From positions 62,001 through 126,000 of the forward strand of contig NZ_OMPQ01000008.1 of NCBI RefSeq assembly GCF_900313025.1: a stretch of DNA of 64,000 bases, read 5' to 3'. Source of the DNA: Pseudophaeobacter sp. EL27. Lineage in GTDB: Bacteria; Pseudomonadota; Alphaproteobacteria; Rhodobacterales; Rhodobacteraceae. Shown here piece by piece: positions 26,847 through 36,010 of the stretch. The notes beneath the pieces are model-generated. The model was not told where the DNA came from, ran no database searches, and saw only the letters and a program-made list of their open reading frames with translations. Both the position numbers and the translations under genes were made by a program. Position 1 is the first letter of the stretch. Each line of letters starts with the position of its first letter.

Positions 26847-28196
26847 ATGATCAGCCAGGAATTGAACGACAGTCTTACCCGTGTTGGCAAAGGCAGCGAT
26901 GCCGGAGAGGTGTTGCGACGGTATTGGCAACCTGCAGCGCTGTTGGATGAGCTGGAGGGCGGCCGCCCGGTGGTGCCGGTGCGTCTGCTGGGTGAGGATC
27001 TGGTGTTGTTTCGCGACAGCGAGGGGGAACTGGGGTTGATCGGGCGCCATTGCCCGCATCGCGGCGCAGATATGTGTTTTGGCCGTCTCGAGGACAATGG
27101 GCTGCGCTGCCCCTTTCATGGCTGGCATTTCAACCGCGCCGGCCAATGTGTTGAACAGCCCGGTGAACCCGAAGGCAGCCGGATGCATGAGCAGATCCAA
27201 AGCACCGCCTATCCGGTGGTGGAAAAGAACGGCATCATCTGGGCCTATATGGGGCCGGGCGAGCCGCCCGAATTCCCGGCGCTTGATTGTTTTCGCGCCC
27301 CCACCAGCCATGTCTTTGCCTTCAAAGGCCTGTGGGAGTGCAACTGGCTGCAGGCGATGGAGGTGGGGATCGACCCGGCCCATGCGTCCTTTTTGCACCG
27401 TTTCCTGCAGGACGAAGACCCGGCAGAGGCCTATGGCAAGCAATTCCGTGACACCGCCGGCAATACCGAAATCCCGATGACCAAGCTGCTGCGCGATTTC
27501 CCCCGTCCTGAGATCACCGCGGAAGAGGCAGACCATGGGCTCAAGATCACCGCGCTGCGGGATTTGGGCGATGGGCGTACACATGTGCGGATCACCAACC
27601 AGATCTTTCCCGAGGCAATCTGCATTCCGATGTCGCGCGAGATGACCATCACCCAGTGGCATGTGCCGATTGATGATGAAAACTGCTATTGGTATTCCAT
27701 GTTTACCAGCTTTGATCAGCCGGTGAACAAGGAGCTGATGCGCGAACAGCGTCTGAAAGAGCACCGCCTGCCGGACTATGCGCCGTTGAAAGGTCGCCAC
27801 AACAACTATGGTTTTGACCCCAAGGAGCAGGAACGCGAGACCTATACCGGCATGGGGCTGGACATCAATGTGCATGACCAATGGGCGGTGGAAAGCATGG
27901 GCGCCATTCAGGACCGCACCCAGGAACATCTGGGCAAGACCGATGTCGCCATTATCCGCTACCGCCGCCAGCTGCGCGCCGCGATTGCTTCAGTCAAGGA
28001 AGGGCGCGAACAGGATCTGCCGATGTGGGGTGATCTGGATCTCGCCACCGTCTTTGGTCCGATTTCCAATGATTCCATCGCCCAGGAGGGTGATTGGGGC
28101 CGGGCGGCGCAGCAGGCCGACCATGAACGGCGGGGGGGCTGCTCCTGGGATGCAAGCGTTGCGACTGACAAGACCTTGGATGACGCGTCCACCTGA
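26847..28196 (+). CDS. Rieske non-haem iron oxygenase, alpha subunit (phthalate dioxygenase type)
   Basis: 449 residues from ATG 26847. Rieske cluster ligands CPHRGADMC and CPFHGWHF (about residues 69-92). The catalytic domain carries the mononuclear iron motif in MEVGIDPAHASFLHRF (two His) with a downstream acidic ligand. Size and layout match single-component PDO-type oxygenases that hydroxylate or demethylate aromatic or N-containing compounds and need a separate reductase; none is encoded nearby. Adjacent to a GS-like ligase and divergent from IclR. Substrate unknown. Confidence 0.9.
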   Translation: MISQELNDSLTRVGKGSDAGEVLRRYWQPAALLDELEGGRPVVPVRLLGEDLVLFRDSEGELGLIGRHCPHRGADMCFGRLEDNGLRCPFHGWHFNRAGQCVEQPGEPEGSRMHEQIQSTAYPVVEKNGIIWAYMGPGEPPEFPALDCFRAPTSHVFAFKGLWECNWLQAMEVGIDPAHASFLHRFLQDEDPAEAYGKQFRDTAGNTEIPMTKLLRDFPRPEITAEEADHGLKITALRDLGDGRTHVRITNQIFPEAICIPMSREMTITQWHVPIDDENCYWYSMFTSFDQPVNKELMREQRLKEHRLPDYAPLKGRHNNYGFDPKEQERETYTGMGLDINVHDQWAVESMGAIQDRTQEHLGKTDVAIIRYRRQLRAAIASVKEGREQDLPMWGDLDLATVFGPISNDSIAQEGDWGRAAQQADHERRGGCSWDASVATDKTLDDAST

Positions 28197-28234
28197 CAAA
28201 GCGATGTGAACAGCAATACCCAGCGTTACCCTAC

Positions 28235-28254
28235 GGCAGATCGGGGGATCTGCC
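28235..28254 (+). other. Stem-loop between Rieske and GS-like genes
   Basis: GGCAGATC and GATCTGCC form a perfect 8-bp stem around a GGGG loop in the 153-bp gap. No T-run follows, so it is more likely an RNA-stability or processing element than an intrinsic terminator. Confidence 0.45.
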
Positions 28255-28349
28255 CGAGGCGGAGGCGCTATTGGTAGTGACCTGGAGGCAGCACAGCGGC
28301 AGGATGCCACCAGCGCGGACTGGTGTTGGCAGAGGAAGAATAAGACGCA

Positions 28350-29810
28350 ATGACATATGATCTGGCAACAGGGCGATTGGCGCGCATGGGTCTGCTCGAC
28401 TCCGAAGCGCTGCACCAGGCAGGCGAGGTTCTTGAGGCGGCAAAATCGGCGGGGATTGAAACCCTTAGGGTGCTCTTTGCCGATCAGCACGGCATTCTAA
28501 GGGGTAAAACCCTGGTGGTGGATGCCTTTGCAGGGCTGTTTCGCTCCGGGCTCAATGTGCCCTCGACGCTACTGCTGAAAGACACCTCGCACCGTACGGC
28601 CTTTGCGGTCTGGGAGGGCGAACAGGGCGGTGACGTGGATGACTTTGTGCCGATGCGCGGGGCGGGGGATGTGCTGCTGGTGCCACGACCCGAGACATTT
28701 CGGGTGCTGCCCTGGTCGCCGCATTCCGCCTGGATCCTTTGTGATCCGGTGCAGACTGATGGCAGCCCCATCAGCTTTTCTTCAACACAGGTCCTGCGCC
28801 GCGCCACCGCCGATCTGGATGCGCAGGGGCTGGAGGCGATTTTTGGTCTGGAGGTCGAGTTTCAGATCTTTGAACGGCTGGACCCGGCGCTGGAGCATTG
28901 GCAGGGCGCCATGCCCGGCGCGCCGGTGGCAACCCGCAATCTGACCCAGGGCCATCAGTTTCTGACCGAAAGCCGCTATAGCGACTGCGAGGCGGTGCTG
29001 GATGACCTCCGACGCAATGCGCAAGGATTGGGCTTGCAGGTGCGCTCGGTTGAGATCGAGATGGGGCCCAGTCAGTTTGAATTCACCTTTGCGCCGCTAC
29101 CCGCGCTGCAGCAGGCCGATGCCATGGTGATGTTCCGCACCATGGTCAAAGAAGTCTGTTCCCGCGCCGGGTTGCACGCCAGTTTCATGGCCAAACCGCG
29201 GTTGGAAAACGCCATGGCCAATGGCTGGCATCTGCATCAGTCGCTGGTGGAGCGCAGCTCTGGGCGCAACCTGTTTGAACCCGAGGCCGATGGCAGCCTG
29301 AGTGCGCAGGCCTCTGGCTGGATTGCTGGGTTGCTGACCCACGCGGCGGAGTGTTCGCTGATGATCGCACCAACGGTGAACAGCTATAAACGCTATCTGC
29401 CCTATCAACTGGCGCCGGACCGTATTCAGTGGGGCTGGGACAATCGTGGCGCCATGCTGCGTGCCTTGATGCAGCCCGGTGATGCCGCCTCGCGCATCGA
29501 AAACCGCGCGCCGGACAGCTCTGCCAATCCCTATTATGCCATAGCGGCGCAAGTGCTTGCGGGGGCTGCCGGGATGGCGGCGGGGCTACAGGCACCAGCG
29601 CCAACCTCCTCGCCATATGATGTCGGTGCCGCACGTCTGCCGCGCTCGCTGGGGCAAGCATTGGAAGGGTTTGTTGGCTCTGATCTTTTTACCGCCACAT
29701 TGGGGGGCGAGTTCACCAGCTACATGGCGCAGCTGAAACGATTTGAATGGGACCGCTACCTCAATACCGTCAGCGAGTGGGAACAGGCGGAGTATTTCAA
29801 CCTGTTCTGA
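28350..29810 (+). CDS. Glutamine-synthetase-family ligase (non-GlnA)
   Basis: 486 residues. Beta-grasp N-terminus (VLFADQHGILRGKTL) and catalytic domain with VEIEMGPSQFEFTF, ANGWHLHQSL, and RIENRAPDSSANPYYAIAAQVLAG, the ATP, Glu and metal-binding motifs of the family. Lacks the adenylylation-site context expected of housekeeping GlnA. Such paralogues make gamma-glutamyl amides of amines (polyamine, methylamide, anilide types). Position next to a Rieske oxygenase recalls amine-activating ligase plus oxygenase pairs, but the substrate is unknown. Confidence 0.88.
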   Translation: MTYDLATGRLARMGLLDSEALHQAGEVLEAAKSAGIETLRVLFADQHGILRGKTLVVDAFAGLFRSGLNVPSTLLLKDTSHRTAFAVWEGEQGGDVDDFVPMRGAGDVLLVPRPETFRVLPWSPHSAWILCDPVQTDGSPISFSSTQVLRRATADLDAQGLEAIFGLEVEFQIFERLDPALEHWQGAMPGAPVATRNLTQGHQFLTESRYSDCEAVLDDLRRNAQGLGLQVRSVEIEMGPSQFEFTFAPLPALQQADAMVMFRTMVKEVCSRAGLHASFMAKPRLENAMANGWHLHQSLVERSSGRNLFEPEADGSLSAQASGWIAGLLTHAAECSLMIAPTVNSYKRYLPYQLAPDRIQWGWDNRGAMLRALMQPGDAASRIENRAPDSSANPYYAIAAQVLAGAAGMAAGLQAPAPTSSPYDVGAARLPRSLGQALEGFVGSDLFTATLGGEFTSYMAQLKRFEWDRYLNTVSEWEQAEYFNLF

Positions 29811-29910
29811 ATTGGCTTGCATGCGGTTCGAGATCGGGATGGGCAAAAGCGACAAACCCAGGCGCGATTGCGCCTTGAACGCCTGTGGTGGCGCTGGTAT
29901 TTGTGGACCT

Positions 29911-30100
29911 GTGTATACGGGAGAACCGTCGCTGTGGAATTGGGCCTTTGCCCGGTCACGCAAGCCCGGTGCCGAAGGAGCAACCGCCCCGGAAACTCTC
30001 AGGCAACAGGGACCTTATACGCGCTAAAGACTCTGGAGAGAGCCTGGGGGACCTCAGGCCGCCGAAGGGATAACGATCTCAGGCATCGGGACAGAGGGGG
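29911..30100 (+). ncRNA. Tandem glycine riboswitch
   Basis: Two consecutive aptamers. The first (about 29911-30023) has GTGTATA pairing with TATACGC, ACGGGAGAACC, GTGCCGAAGGAGCAACC and CTCTCAGGCAACAGGGACC. The second (about 30024-30100) has CTCTGGAGAGAGCC, GCCGAAGGGATAAC and ATCTCAGGCATCGGGACAGAGG, with CTCTG/CAGAG as closing stem. These are the conserved cores of cooperative glycine aptamers that usually switch on glycine cleavage genes. The next gene is gcvH, 170 bp on. Confidence 0.94.
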
Positions 30101-30267
30101 CATCGAACCACGCGGGCGAGAAACCTGCGCGGGGATGCCGGAATGACTTGACCAGATCCGACTGATCAAGCCGGCCCCAGTTTTCGGCTCCTGGTCGGGG
30201 TGCCGGAAGGCCAGATTTAACCACCGGACCCACGGCGTGCCGGGGCAAGCAATACGGGATGAGAGCG
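30101..30267 (+). other. Leader between glycine riboswitch and gcvH
   Basis: About 167 bp with a GGCATC...GATGCC hairpin (about 30099-30143) enclosing a CGCGGG/CCTGCG-like inner stem, then a GC-rich stretch up to the gcvH start. No gcvT reading frame is present, although gcvT normally follows this riboswitch. Confidence 0.5.
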
Positions 30268-30627
30268 ATGAAATTTACTGAAGAACACGAATGGCTGGAC
30301 GTGGACGGCGATATTGTGACCGTGGGCATCACCGCCCATGCTGCCGAACAGCTGGGCGATGTGGTCTTTGTTGAACTGCCCGAGGTTGGTGACGAATTTG
30401 CCATGGATGATGAGATCGTGGTGATTGAATCGGTCAAGGCTGCCTCTGATATCCTGTCGCCACTGGACGGCGAAGTGGTTGAGGTCAACGCGGCCCTGAC
30501 CGAGGCCCCTGGCAAGGTGAACGACGACCCACAGGGCGATGCCTGGTTCTTCAAGCTCAAGGTCGAAGATATGTCGCCCATGGACGACTATATGGAAGAA
30601 GCCGCCTATAAGGCCTTCATCGAATAA
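30268..30627 (+). CDS. gcvH: Glycine cleavage system H protein
   Basis: 119 residues from ATG 30268 (an ATG three codons earlier is less likely). [10 protein letters not shown] at the start and the lipoylation motif ESVKAASD with the acceptor Lys. The H protein shuttles the aminomethyl group between P, T and L proteins. Under the upstream glycine riboswitch, but with neither gcvT before it nor gcvP after it in the window. Confidence 0.95.
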   Translation: MKFTEEHEWLDVDGDIVTVGITAHAAEQLGDVVFVELPEVGDEFAMDDEIVVIESVKAASDILSPLDGEVVEVNAALTEAPGKVNDDPQGDAWFFKLKVEDMSPMDDYMEEAAYKAFIE

Positions 30628-30702
30628 GATTCTCATCCCGCTGCAGGAAGACTACACGCCGAGGCGGAGGAGTAATCGCAGGTACAGATTGAGTTAAATT
30701 GG

Positions 30703-30722
30703 ACGGGCCCTGTGGGGCCCGT
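30703..30722 (+). terminator. Hairpin after gcvH
   Basis: ACGGGCCC and GGGCCCGT form a perfect 8-bp stem with a TGTG loop, followed by a T-rich but interrupted run. Probable terminator for gcvH. Confidence 0.6.
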
Positions 30723-30787
30723 TCTCGTTTGTTTGTCTCTGCTTTGTAGGCGTTGTGAACCAGCGCCGGACTTGGCATACTTTTGGT

Positions 30788-31243
30788 ATGAGATTGCCCC
30801 AAACTCCCGAAGAGATCCCCGCGCAGTTTGCGGCTGCCTGGATGGCCCGCGACGCAGAGGCGCTGGCGGCGCTGTTTGTGGAGGATGCGGATTTTGTCAA
30901 TGTGGTCGGGCTGTGGTGGCACAACCGGGCGGATATTCAACGCGCCCATGCCTATGGGCTGCGGGTGATCTTTGATCAAAGCAGCCTGCGGGCTGGCGGC
31001 ATCAGGGTCCGCAGCTTGGGAGAGTCATATGCCATTGTGCATTGCCGCTGGCATCTTACCGGTCAACGCGATCCGGCGGGGGAATTGCTGGGAGAGCGTA
31101 CTGCGGTGATGGTCTTTGTGGCAGAACACAGGCCCTTGGGCTGGCAGGTTGTTACCGCGCAGAATACCGATGTGATCCCCGGTTCTGAAACCCTGGGAAT
31201 AGGGTCTGATGGCGTTGAGACGCTGAATTATCAGAAACGGTAA
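30788..31243 (+). CDS. NTF2-like / SgcJ-EcaC family protein
   Basis: 151 residues from ATG 30788 (11 codons downstream of an earlier GTG/ATG). Sequence FAAAWMARDAEALAALFVEDADFVNVVG is typical of the small SnoaL/DUF4440-like alpha-beta barrel superfamily. No catalytic residues can be assigned with confidence. Members range from isomerases to stress proteins. Stand-alone gene between gcvH and the amidohydrolase. Confidence 0.75.
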   Translation: MRLPQTPEEIPAQFAAAWMARDAEALAALFVEDADFVNVVGLWWHNRADIQRAHAYGLRVIFDQSSLRAGGIRVRSLGESYAIVHCRWHLTGQRDPAGELLGERTAVMVFVAEHRPLGWQVVTAQNTDVIPGSETLGIGSDGVETLNYQKR

Positions 31244-31385
31244 GACACCACCGGTGCGCTTTGAGCGCAAGGGGTGTATTGCCCGGCTAAACTCCCGTTT
31301 AATTTGTGACCTTGCGTGACGTCAGCCTTGTTTGGAATCGACGCGGCTCCAATCCTGCCGGACAAATGCCGGGGAGGGCTGCGCG

Positions 31386-33119
31386 ATGAAAGGGTTGGGT
31401 CGGATATTCAAGGGAATCCTGCTGCTGGCTCTGCTGGCGACGGGTTTGGTCTGGTACCTCTTGCGGCCAGAACGGGTGCCAAGCCAGCTGATCCTCACCG
31501 GCGGGGAGATCATCCCCATGAGCGGAGCGGCAGCGACACCGGGCCCGGAGGCCATTTTGATTGAGGATGGCGTCATCTCCGCAATCGGATCGCTGGCTGA
31601 GCTGCAAGAGAGCGGTGCCAGTCAGTTTGATCTGGGGGGAAAGGTGCTGACACCGGGCTTCATCGAACCGCATACCCATCCCATTGCCACGGCGCTGCTG
31701 GGGGCGGTGGTGGATGTCAGTGGCTTTAACCACAACAATCGCGCCGAGGTGATGCAGACGCTGGAGCGGGCGGCAGATGGCAGGGCGCTCACCCCCTGGC
31801 TGGTGGCCTATGGCTGGGATCCGGTGGCGATTTCGGATCTTACGGCTCCGACCCTGGCAGAGCTGGACGCCCTCGCACCGGATCGCCCCTTGGTGGTGAT
31901 CACCCAGATGCTGCATGAGGTCTTTGCCAATAGCGCCGCCATGCAGGCCTCAGGTATCTCCCTGTCTGCCCCCAAAGACGGCGAGCCCCATGGCGTCATC
32001 CGCGACGCAACAGGGCATGCCACCGGGGCCTTTCGCGAGTTGCAGGCCGTGAACGCGGTGCTTGGCGCCATGCCCTCGGCGGATCCGGCGCTGATCGAGC
32101 TTTTGGTGCGCCGCGCATACACCGCCTATGCCAAGGCAGGGTATACCACGATTGGCATCACCGGAGCGGTTGGCAAACATCCCGACCCGGTTGGGTTGCT
32201 GCGCCATATCGGCGCCACGGAGGCGCCGCTGCGGGCCTATCTCTATCTGTTACCCCATCAGGGCAAGACGCTGGGCGGCACTGATGATTTCCGGGTGCTG
32301 GGCACCAAATACTGGATGGATGGCTCACCCTTTACCGGCGGAGCCGCCTTTGCCGATGCCTATGAGCACAGCGACCTCACCTCGGAGCGCATGCATATCC
32401 CGCATGGGCATCTGGGGCCGGTGAACCATGAGATCGGCGATTTCAACGCCAAGGTGGCGGCACTCCAGGCAGAGGGGCATCAGATTGCGGTGCATGGTCA
32501 GGGCGAACGCGCCATTGACCGGATCCTTGATGCTTTTGAAGCCGCAGGCCCGAACCCCGGCCTGCCGCATCGGCTGGAGCATAACGCCTTGATCACGACG
32601 GCGCAGATCGCGCGGGCCAAGGCGCTGGGCATCAGCCTTGGATTTTTTGTGGATCATATCCACTACTACGGGGACGCCCTGCCGGATATCGTTGGAACCC
32701 GGGCTGATCGCTATATGCCGGTGGGGGCTGCAATGCGCGCCGGGGTGGTGACGACATTGCATGGTGACCACCCGGCCTCTCCGATTGATGCATTGCGGAC
32801 CCTGCGCACGGCGGTGGATCGCAGGTCAGTTTCGGGCCAGACAATCACCGCAGCGGATCAGGCAATCAGTCGCTATGAGGCCCTATCGGCGATGACAGTG
32901 CAGGCGGCTCAGCAGCTGGGGCAGGGGGAGTTGATCGGCTCGATCGAAGTGGGGAAACGCGCGGATTTCACCCTGTTTGAGGGCAATCCACTGACCAGCG
33001 ACTGGGGGGACCTGTCGGTGGCAGGAACCTGGAAGCAGGGGCAGCCTGCTCATATCGGGCTGACCAGCTGGCTGCGCATTGGGCCGGCCTGGGCCGCCGC
33101 AAAATCGCTGGTGTTTTGA
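31386..33119 (+). CDS. Membrane-anchored amidohydrolase (YtcJ-like)
   Basis: 577 residues from ATG 31386. An N-terminal transmembrane/signal segment (GILLLALLATGLVWYLL), then an amidohydrolase_3 TIM barrel: VLTPGFIEPHTHP, IAVHGQGERAID, LPHRLEHNALI and TLHGDHPASP, the metal-ligand and acid positions of the superfamily, with the composite beta-sandwich closing as KRADFTLFEGNP. Likely a periplasm-facing hydrolase of N-acyl or cyclic amide substrates; real substrate unknown. Convergent with the cupin gene. Confidence 0.85.
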   Translation: MKGLGRIFKGILLLALLATGLVWYLLRPERVPSQLILTGGEIIPMSGAAATPGPEAILIEDGVISAIGSLAELQESGASQFDLGGKVLTPGFIEPHTHPIATALLGAVVDVSGFNHNNRAEVMQTLERAADGRALTPWLVAYGWDPVAISDLTAPTLAELDALAPDRPLVVITQMLHEVFANSAAMQASGISLSAPKDGEPHGVIRDATGHATGAFRELQAVNAVLGAMPSADPALIELLVRRAYTAYAKAGYTTIGITGAVGKHPDPVGLLRHIGATEAPLRAYLYLLPHQGKTLGGTDDFRVLGTKYWMDGSPFTGGAAFADAYEHSDLTSERMHIPHGHLGPVNHEIGDFNAKVAALQAEGHQIAVHGQGERAIDRILDAFEAAGPNPGLPHRLEHNALITTAQIARAKALGISLGFFVDHIHYYGDALPDIVGTRADRYMPVGAAMRAGVVTTLHGDHPASPIDALRTLRTAVDRRSVSGQTITAADQAISRYEALSAMTVQAAQQLGQGELIGSIEVGKRADFTLFEGNPLTSDWGDLSVAGTWKQGQPAHIGLTSWLRIGPAWAAAKSLVF

Positions 33120-33155
33120 CCCAAGCAGACCGCGGATTCCGCTGTCGGCGGATGA

Positions 33156-33200
33156 GCAATTGAATATTTGAGGAAAGATGATGGAGGGCACCCTCTGGCC
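33156..33200. repeat. Short dispersed intergenic repeat, copy 1
   Basis: A 28-nt module at 33156-33183 (beginning GCAATTGAATATTTGAGGAA) followed by the small palindrome GAGGGCACCCTC. 27 of 28 bases match 56400-56427. Sits between convergent genes. Confidence 0.65.
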
Positions 33201-33312
33201 CTGTCACCTTTCCAATAAATATTCACGGTGCAGGGTGGCAACCGGGGTGGTGCTGCTGGGAGGCAGGGGCCTGGACACAGGCTCCCCCCCAAATTCCAAT
33301 GACAGGCAGTGG

Positions 33313-33660
33313 TCAGAGCTTGATCACATAGTCCTTCATAGTGGTCTCGATCACTTCCCAGATGCCTTCAAAGCCGGGGCGGATCAGAAAGCTGTCGCCC
33401 TCTTTCAGCACTTGTTCGCTGCCATCCGCGCCTTTCAGTATCGAATGCCCTTTGCGGATGCGGCAGTACTCCCATTCTTCGTAGCTGACGCGCCAGGCAC
33501 CGGGGGTGGATTGCCAGATCCCGGCATAAAGCCCATCGGCCTCGCGCTCTTCAAAATCCCAGGTGGTGAAAACAGGGTCTCCCGAGACCAGTTTTTCTGG
33601 GGCAGGGCGGTCGGTGGTGGGAGTGAGGGTCGATGGATCAAGGGGTTGGAAGAGGTCCAT
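33313..33660 (-). CDS. Small cupin-domain protein (DUF861 type)
   Basis: 115 residues, a single cupin of the ureidoglycine-hydrolase-like DUF861 group: FTTWDFEEREADGLYAGIWQSTPGAWRVSYEEWEYCRIRKG with acidic and aromatic residues replacing most metal His, then EGDSFLIRPGFEGIWEV. Possibly a sugar or small-metabolite binding protein. No clear metal site, so enzymatic activity is uncertain. Follows the ghrA-like gene on the same strand. Confidence 0.8.
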   Translation of the reverse strand: MDLFQPLDPSTLTPTTDRPAPEKLVSGDPVFTTWDFEEREADGLYAGIWQSTPGAWRVSYEEWEYCRIRKGHSILKGADGSEQVLKEGDSFLIRPGFEGIWEVIETTMKDYVIKL

Positions 33661-33711
33661 GGGGATCTTTCGTGTTTTGGAGTTTTGAGCTGTTAGGAGG
33701 GAGGGGCACCC

Positions 33712-34647
33712 TCAGTAGCCACGGGCGCGGTCCACTGCGTGTAGCAGGTCTTCTCCGGTGCTGAGGCGGCGGAAGTTTTCAACGACATCCGCCAGGGCTT
33801 CGCCCAGGTGCCAGCCCGAGACATGTGGCGTGATAGTCACTTGGGGGTGGGACCAGAGCGGATCCGTCGCGGGCAGCGGTTCAGTGCAGAGCACATCCAG
33901 CACCGCATGGCCCAGGTGGCCGCGATCCAGATCGGCAATCAGTGCGGGTTCATCCACCAGATCCCCACGGCCCGCATTAATGAATGTGGCGCCGGGCTTT
34001 ATCGCGGCCAAGGTCTGCGCATTGATCAACCCCCGGGTCTCTTCGGTGGCAGGCAGAATGGCGCAGATGTAATCGCAGATGCCCAGCATCGGCTCCAGCG
34101 CCGCCGCGCCGTGGTGGCAGGTGACACCCTCCATGTCCTTGGCAGAGCGGCTCCAGCCGTGGACCTCGAACCCGAGATCCCGCATCAGCCGGGCGGTTTC
34201 GCCGCCGATATGACCCATGCCCAGCACCCCGACCCGGGTCTTGTGGTTCTGCTTTGGTTCGAGCGATTCCCATGCGGCGCGGGACTGGCTTTCGGCATGG
34301 GCGGCAACGTTGCGCTGCCCCATCAGCACATAGGTGAGGCAGTATTGGGCAATCTCTCGGGCGGGCTCCAGCGGTTTGAGCCGGGTCACCTGCACATGCG
34401 GGGCCAGGGCTGGGTGGGCGACGATGGTTTCCACCCCGGCGCCAAGTTTTTGCACCAGGGCGAGATTGGGCAATTGCGCAGGCAGATCGGCGGCAAGACC
34501 CGAGACCGCCAGCATGGTGATCTCAGCCATATCGCCGGGCGCCTCCAGGGTGCGAATATCCGCCCCAGGCATCAGGGCGCGCAGCTCGTCCGCCAGTTCC
34601 GTGTCGCTATACCAACCGTTGTGACCAATATTGACCAATAGCGCCAT
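33712..34647 (-). CDS. Glyoxylate/hydroxypyruvate reductase (GhrA-like 2-hydroxyacid dehydrogenase)
   Basis: 311 residues. NAD(P) site GVLGMGHIGGETARL, conserved FINAGRGDLVDEPAL (Arg), LDVLCTEPLP (Glu region) and ITPHVSGWHLG (catalytic His). Closest by pattern to GhrA, which reduces glyoxylate to glycolate and hydroxypyruvate to glycerate. Near the urate/glycine block this could consume the glyoxylate released by AllA, but that is inference. Confidence 0.88.
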   Translation of the reverse strand: MALLVNIGHNGWYSDTELADELRALMPGADIRTLEAPGDMAEITMLAVSGLAADLPAQLPNLALVQKLGAGVETIVAHPALAPHVQVTRLKPLEPAREIAQYCLTYVLMGQRNVAAHAESQSRAAWESLEPKQNHKTRVGVLGMGHIGGETARLMRDLGFEVHGWSRSAKDMEGVTCHHGAAALEPMLGICDYICAILPATEETRGLINAQTLAAIKPGATFINAGRGDLVDEPALIADLDRGHLGHAVLDVLCTEPLPATDPLWSHPQVTITPHVSGWHLGEALADVVENFRRLSTGEDLLHAVDRARGY

Positions 34648-34770
34648 GTCGTTCCCCTCCGTCTATTTTCCTTTGTCAGCCAATGACGTCCCGTCATTGC
34701 GCTGGACAGTTGTCGCGCGACTAAGCCATGGTTTTTGCAAAAGGGAAAGCGCACTGGAGGAGAATGTAGG

Positions 34771-36006
34771 ATGGACATGAATTTTGGCATGCGGGCCGAG
34801 AACCGCAAGCTGCTGGAGCGGGTTGCCGCTATGGTGCGCGATGAGATCATGCCGCTGGAGGCCGAGTATCAGGCGGAGATCGGCAAAGAAGATCGCTGGC
34901 AGTATACTGCCCGTCAGGCCGAGATCCTGGAAGGGTTGAAAGCCAAGGCCAAGAGCGAGGGGCTGTGGAATTTCTGGCTCACCGACAGCGACAAGGGCTT
35001 TGGGCTGTCGACTGTTGAATACGCTTATTTTGCAGAGGAAATGGGCAAGACGCCGCTGGGGGCCGAGGTGTTCAACTGCGCCGCACCCGATACTGGAAAT
35101 ATGGAAGTCTTTGAACGCTACGGCACGCAGAAGATGAAAGAAGAGTGGCTGGCGCCGCTGCTCGAGGGCAAGATCCGCTCCGCCTATCTGATGACCGAAC
35201 CCGATGTGGCCTCCTCTGATGCGACCAATGTCTCGATGGCCTGTGTACGCGACGGCGATGACTATGTGCTGAATGGCGAGAAATGGTGGGCCTCGGGGGC
35301 GGGGGATCCGCGCTGCAAGGTCTATATCGTTATGGTGAAAACTGGCGGTGAGGAGCAGTCCAAGCACCAGCGCCAGTCCATGATTGTGGTGCCCGCCGAC
35401 ACGCCGGGTATCGAAGTGCTGCGTCCCATGGAGGTCTATGGTCACGACGATGCGCCTCATGGCCATATGCATATCCGCTTTACAAATGTGCGGGTGCCTG
35501 CGGAAAATATCCTGCTGGGCGAAGGCCGCGGTTTTGAAATCGCCCAGGGTCGCCTTGGGCCTGGACGGATTCACCACTGCATGCGGGCCATTGGTCAGGC
35601 CGAAAGCGCTTTGGAGCAGATGTGCAAACGCGCGCTGCAGCGCGAGGCCTTTGGCAAGAAACTGGCGCATCTGGGCGCCAATTACGACATCGTTGCCGAA
35701 TGCCGCATGGAGATCGAAATGGCGCGTCTTCTGTGCCTGAAGGCGGCCTGGTACATGGATCAGGGCGATGGCCGTGCTGCGGCACCCTGGATCAGCCAGA
35801 TCAAGGTGGTTGCGCCGCGGGTTGCACTCAAGGTGATCGATGAGGCGGTGCAGATGTTTGGCGGTCAGGGCGTCAGCCAGGACACACCACTGGCGATTGC
35901 CTGGACCCATGTGCGTACCCTGCGTCTCGCCGATGGTCCCGATGCGGTGCACCGTCGTCAGGTGGCCCGGGTCGAGCTGAAGAAATACACCCAGGAAAAG
36001 GTCTGA
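34771..36006 (+). CDS. Acyl-CoA dehydrogenase (ACAD10/11-like)
   Basis: 411 residues from ATG 34771 with GGAGG upstream. Typical three-domain fold: YLMTEPDVASSDATNVSMA and NGEKWWASGAGDP (FAD/substrate region), FTNVRVPAENILLGEGRGFEIAQGRLGPGRIHH, and C-terminal QMFGGQGVSQDTPLA and RTLRLADGPDAVH. Uses FAD to desaturate an acyl-CoA. Chain specificity unknown. The thioesterase gene begins 4 bp later, so both probably act on the same acyl-CoA. Confidence 0.92.
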   Translation: MDMNFGMRAENRKLLERVAAMVRDEIMPLEAEYQAEIGKEDRWQYTARQAEILEGLKAKAKSEGLWNFWLTDSDKGFGLSTVEYAYFAEEMGKTPLGAEVFNCAAPDTGNMEVFERYGTQKMKEEWLAPLLEGKIRSAYLMTEPDVASSDATNVSMACVRDGDDYVLNGEKWWASGAGDPRCKVYIVMVKTGGEEQSKHQRQSMIVVPADTPGIEVLRPMEVYGHDDAPHGHMHIRFTNVRVPAENILLGEGRGFEIAQGRLGPGRIHHCMRAIGQAESALEQMCKRALQREAFGKKLAHLGANYDIVAECRMEIEMARLLCLKAAWYMDQGDGRAAAPWISQIKVVAPRVALKVIDEAVQMFGGQGVSQDTPLAIAWTHVRTLRLADGPDAVHRRQVARVELKKYTQEKV

Positions 36007-36010
36007 TCCG

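Noticed and set aside
30101-30267. A hidden gcvT remnant between riboswitch and gcvH
   Set aside because: Only 167 bp and no recognisable aminomethyltransferase motif in any frame.
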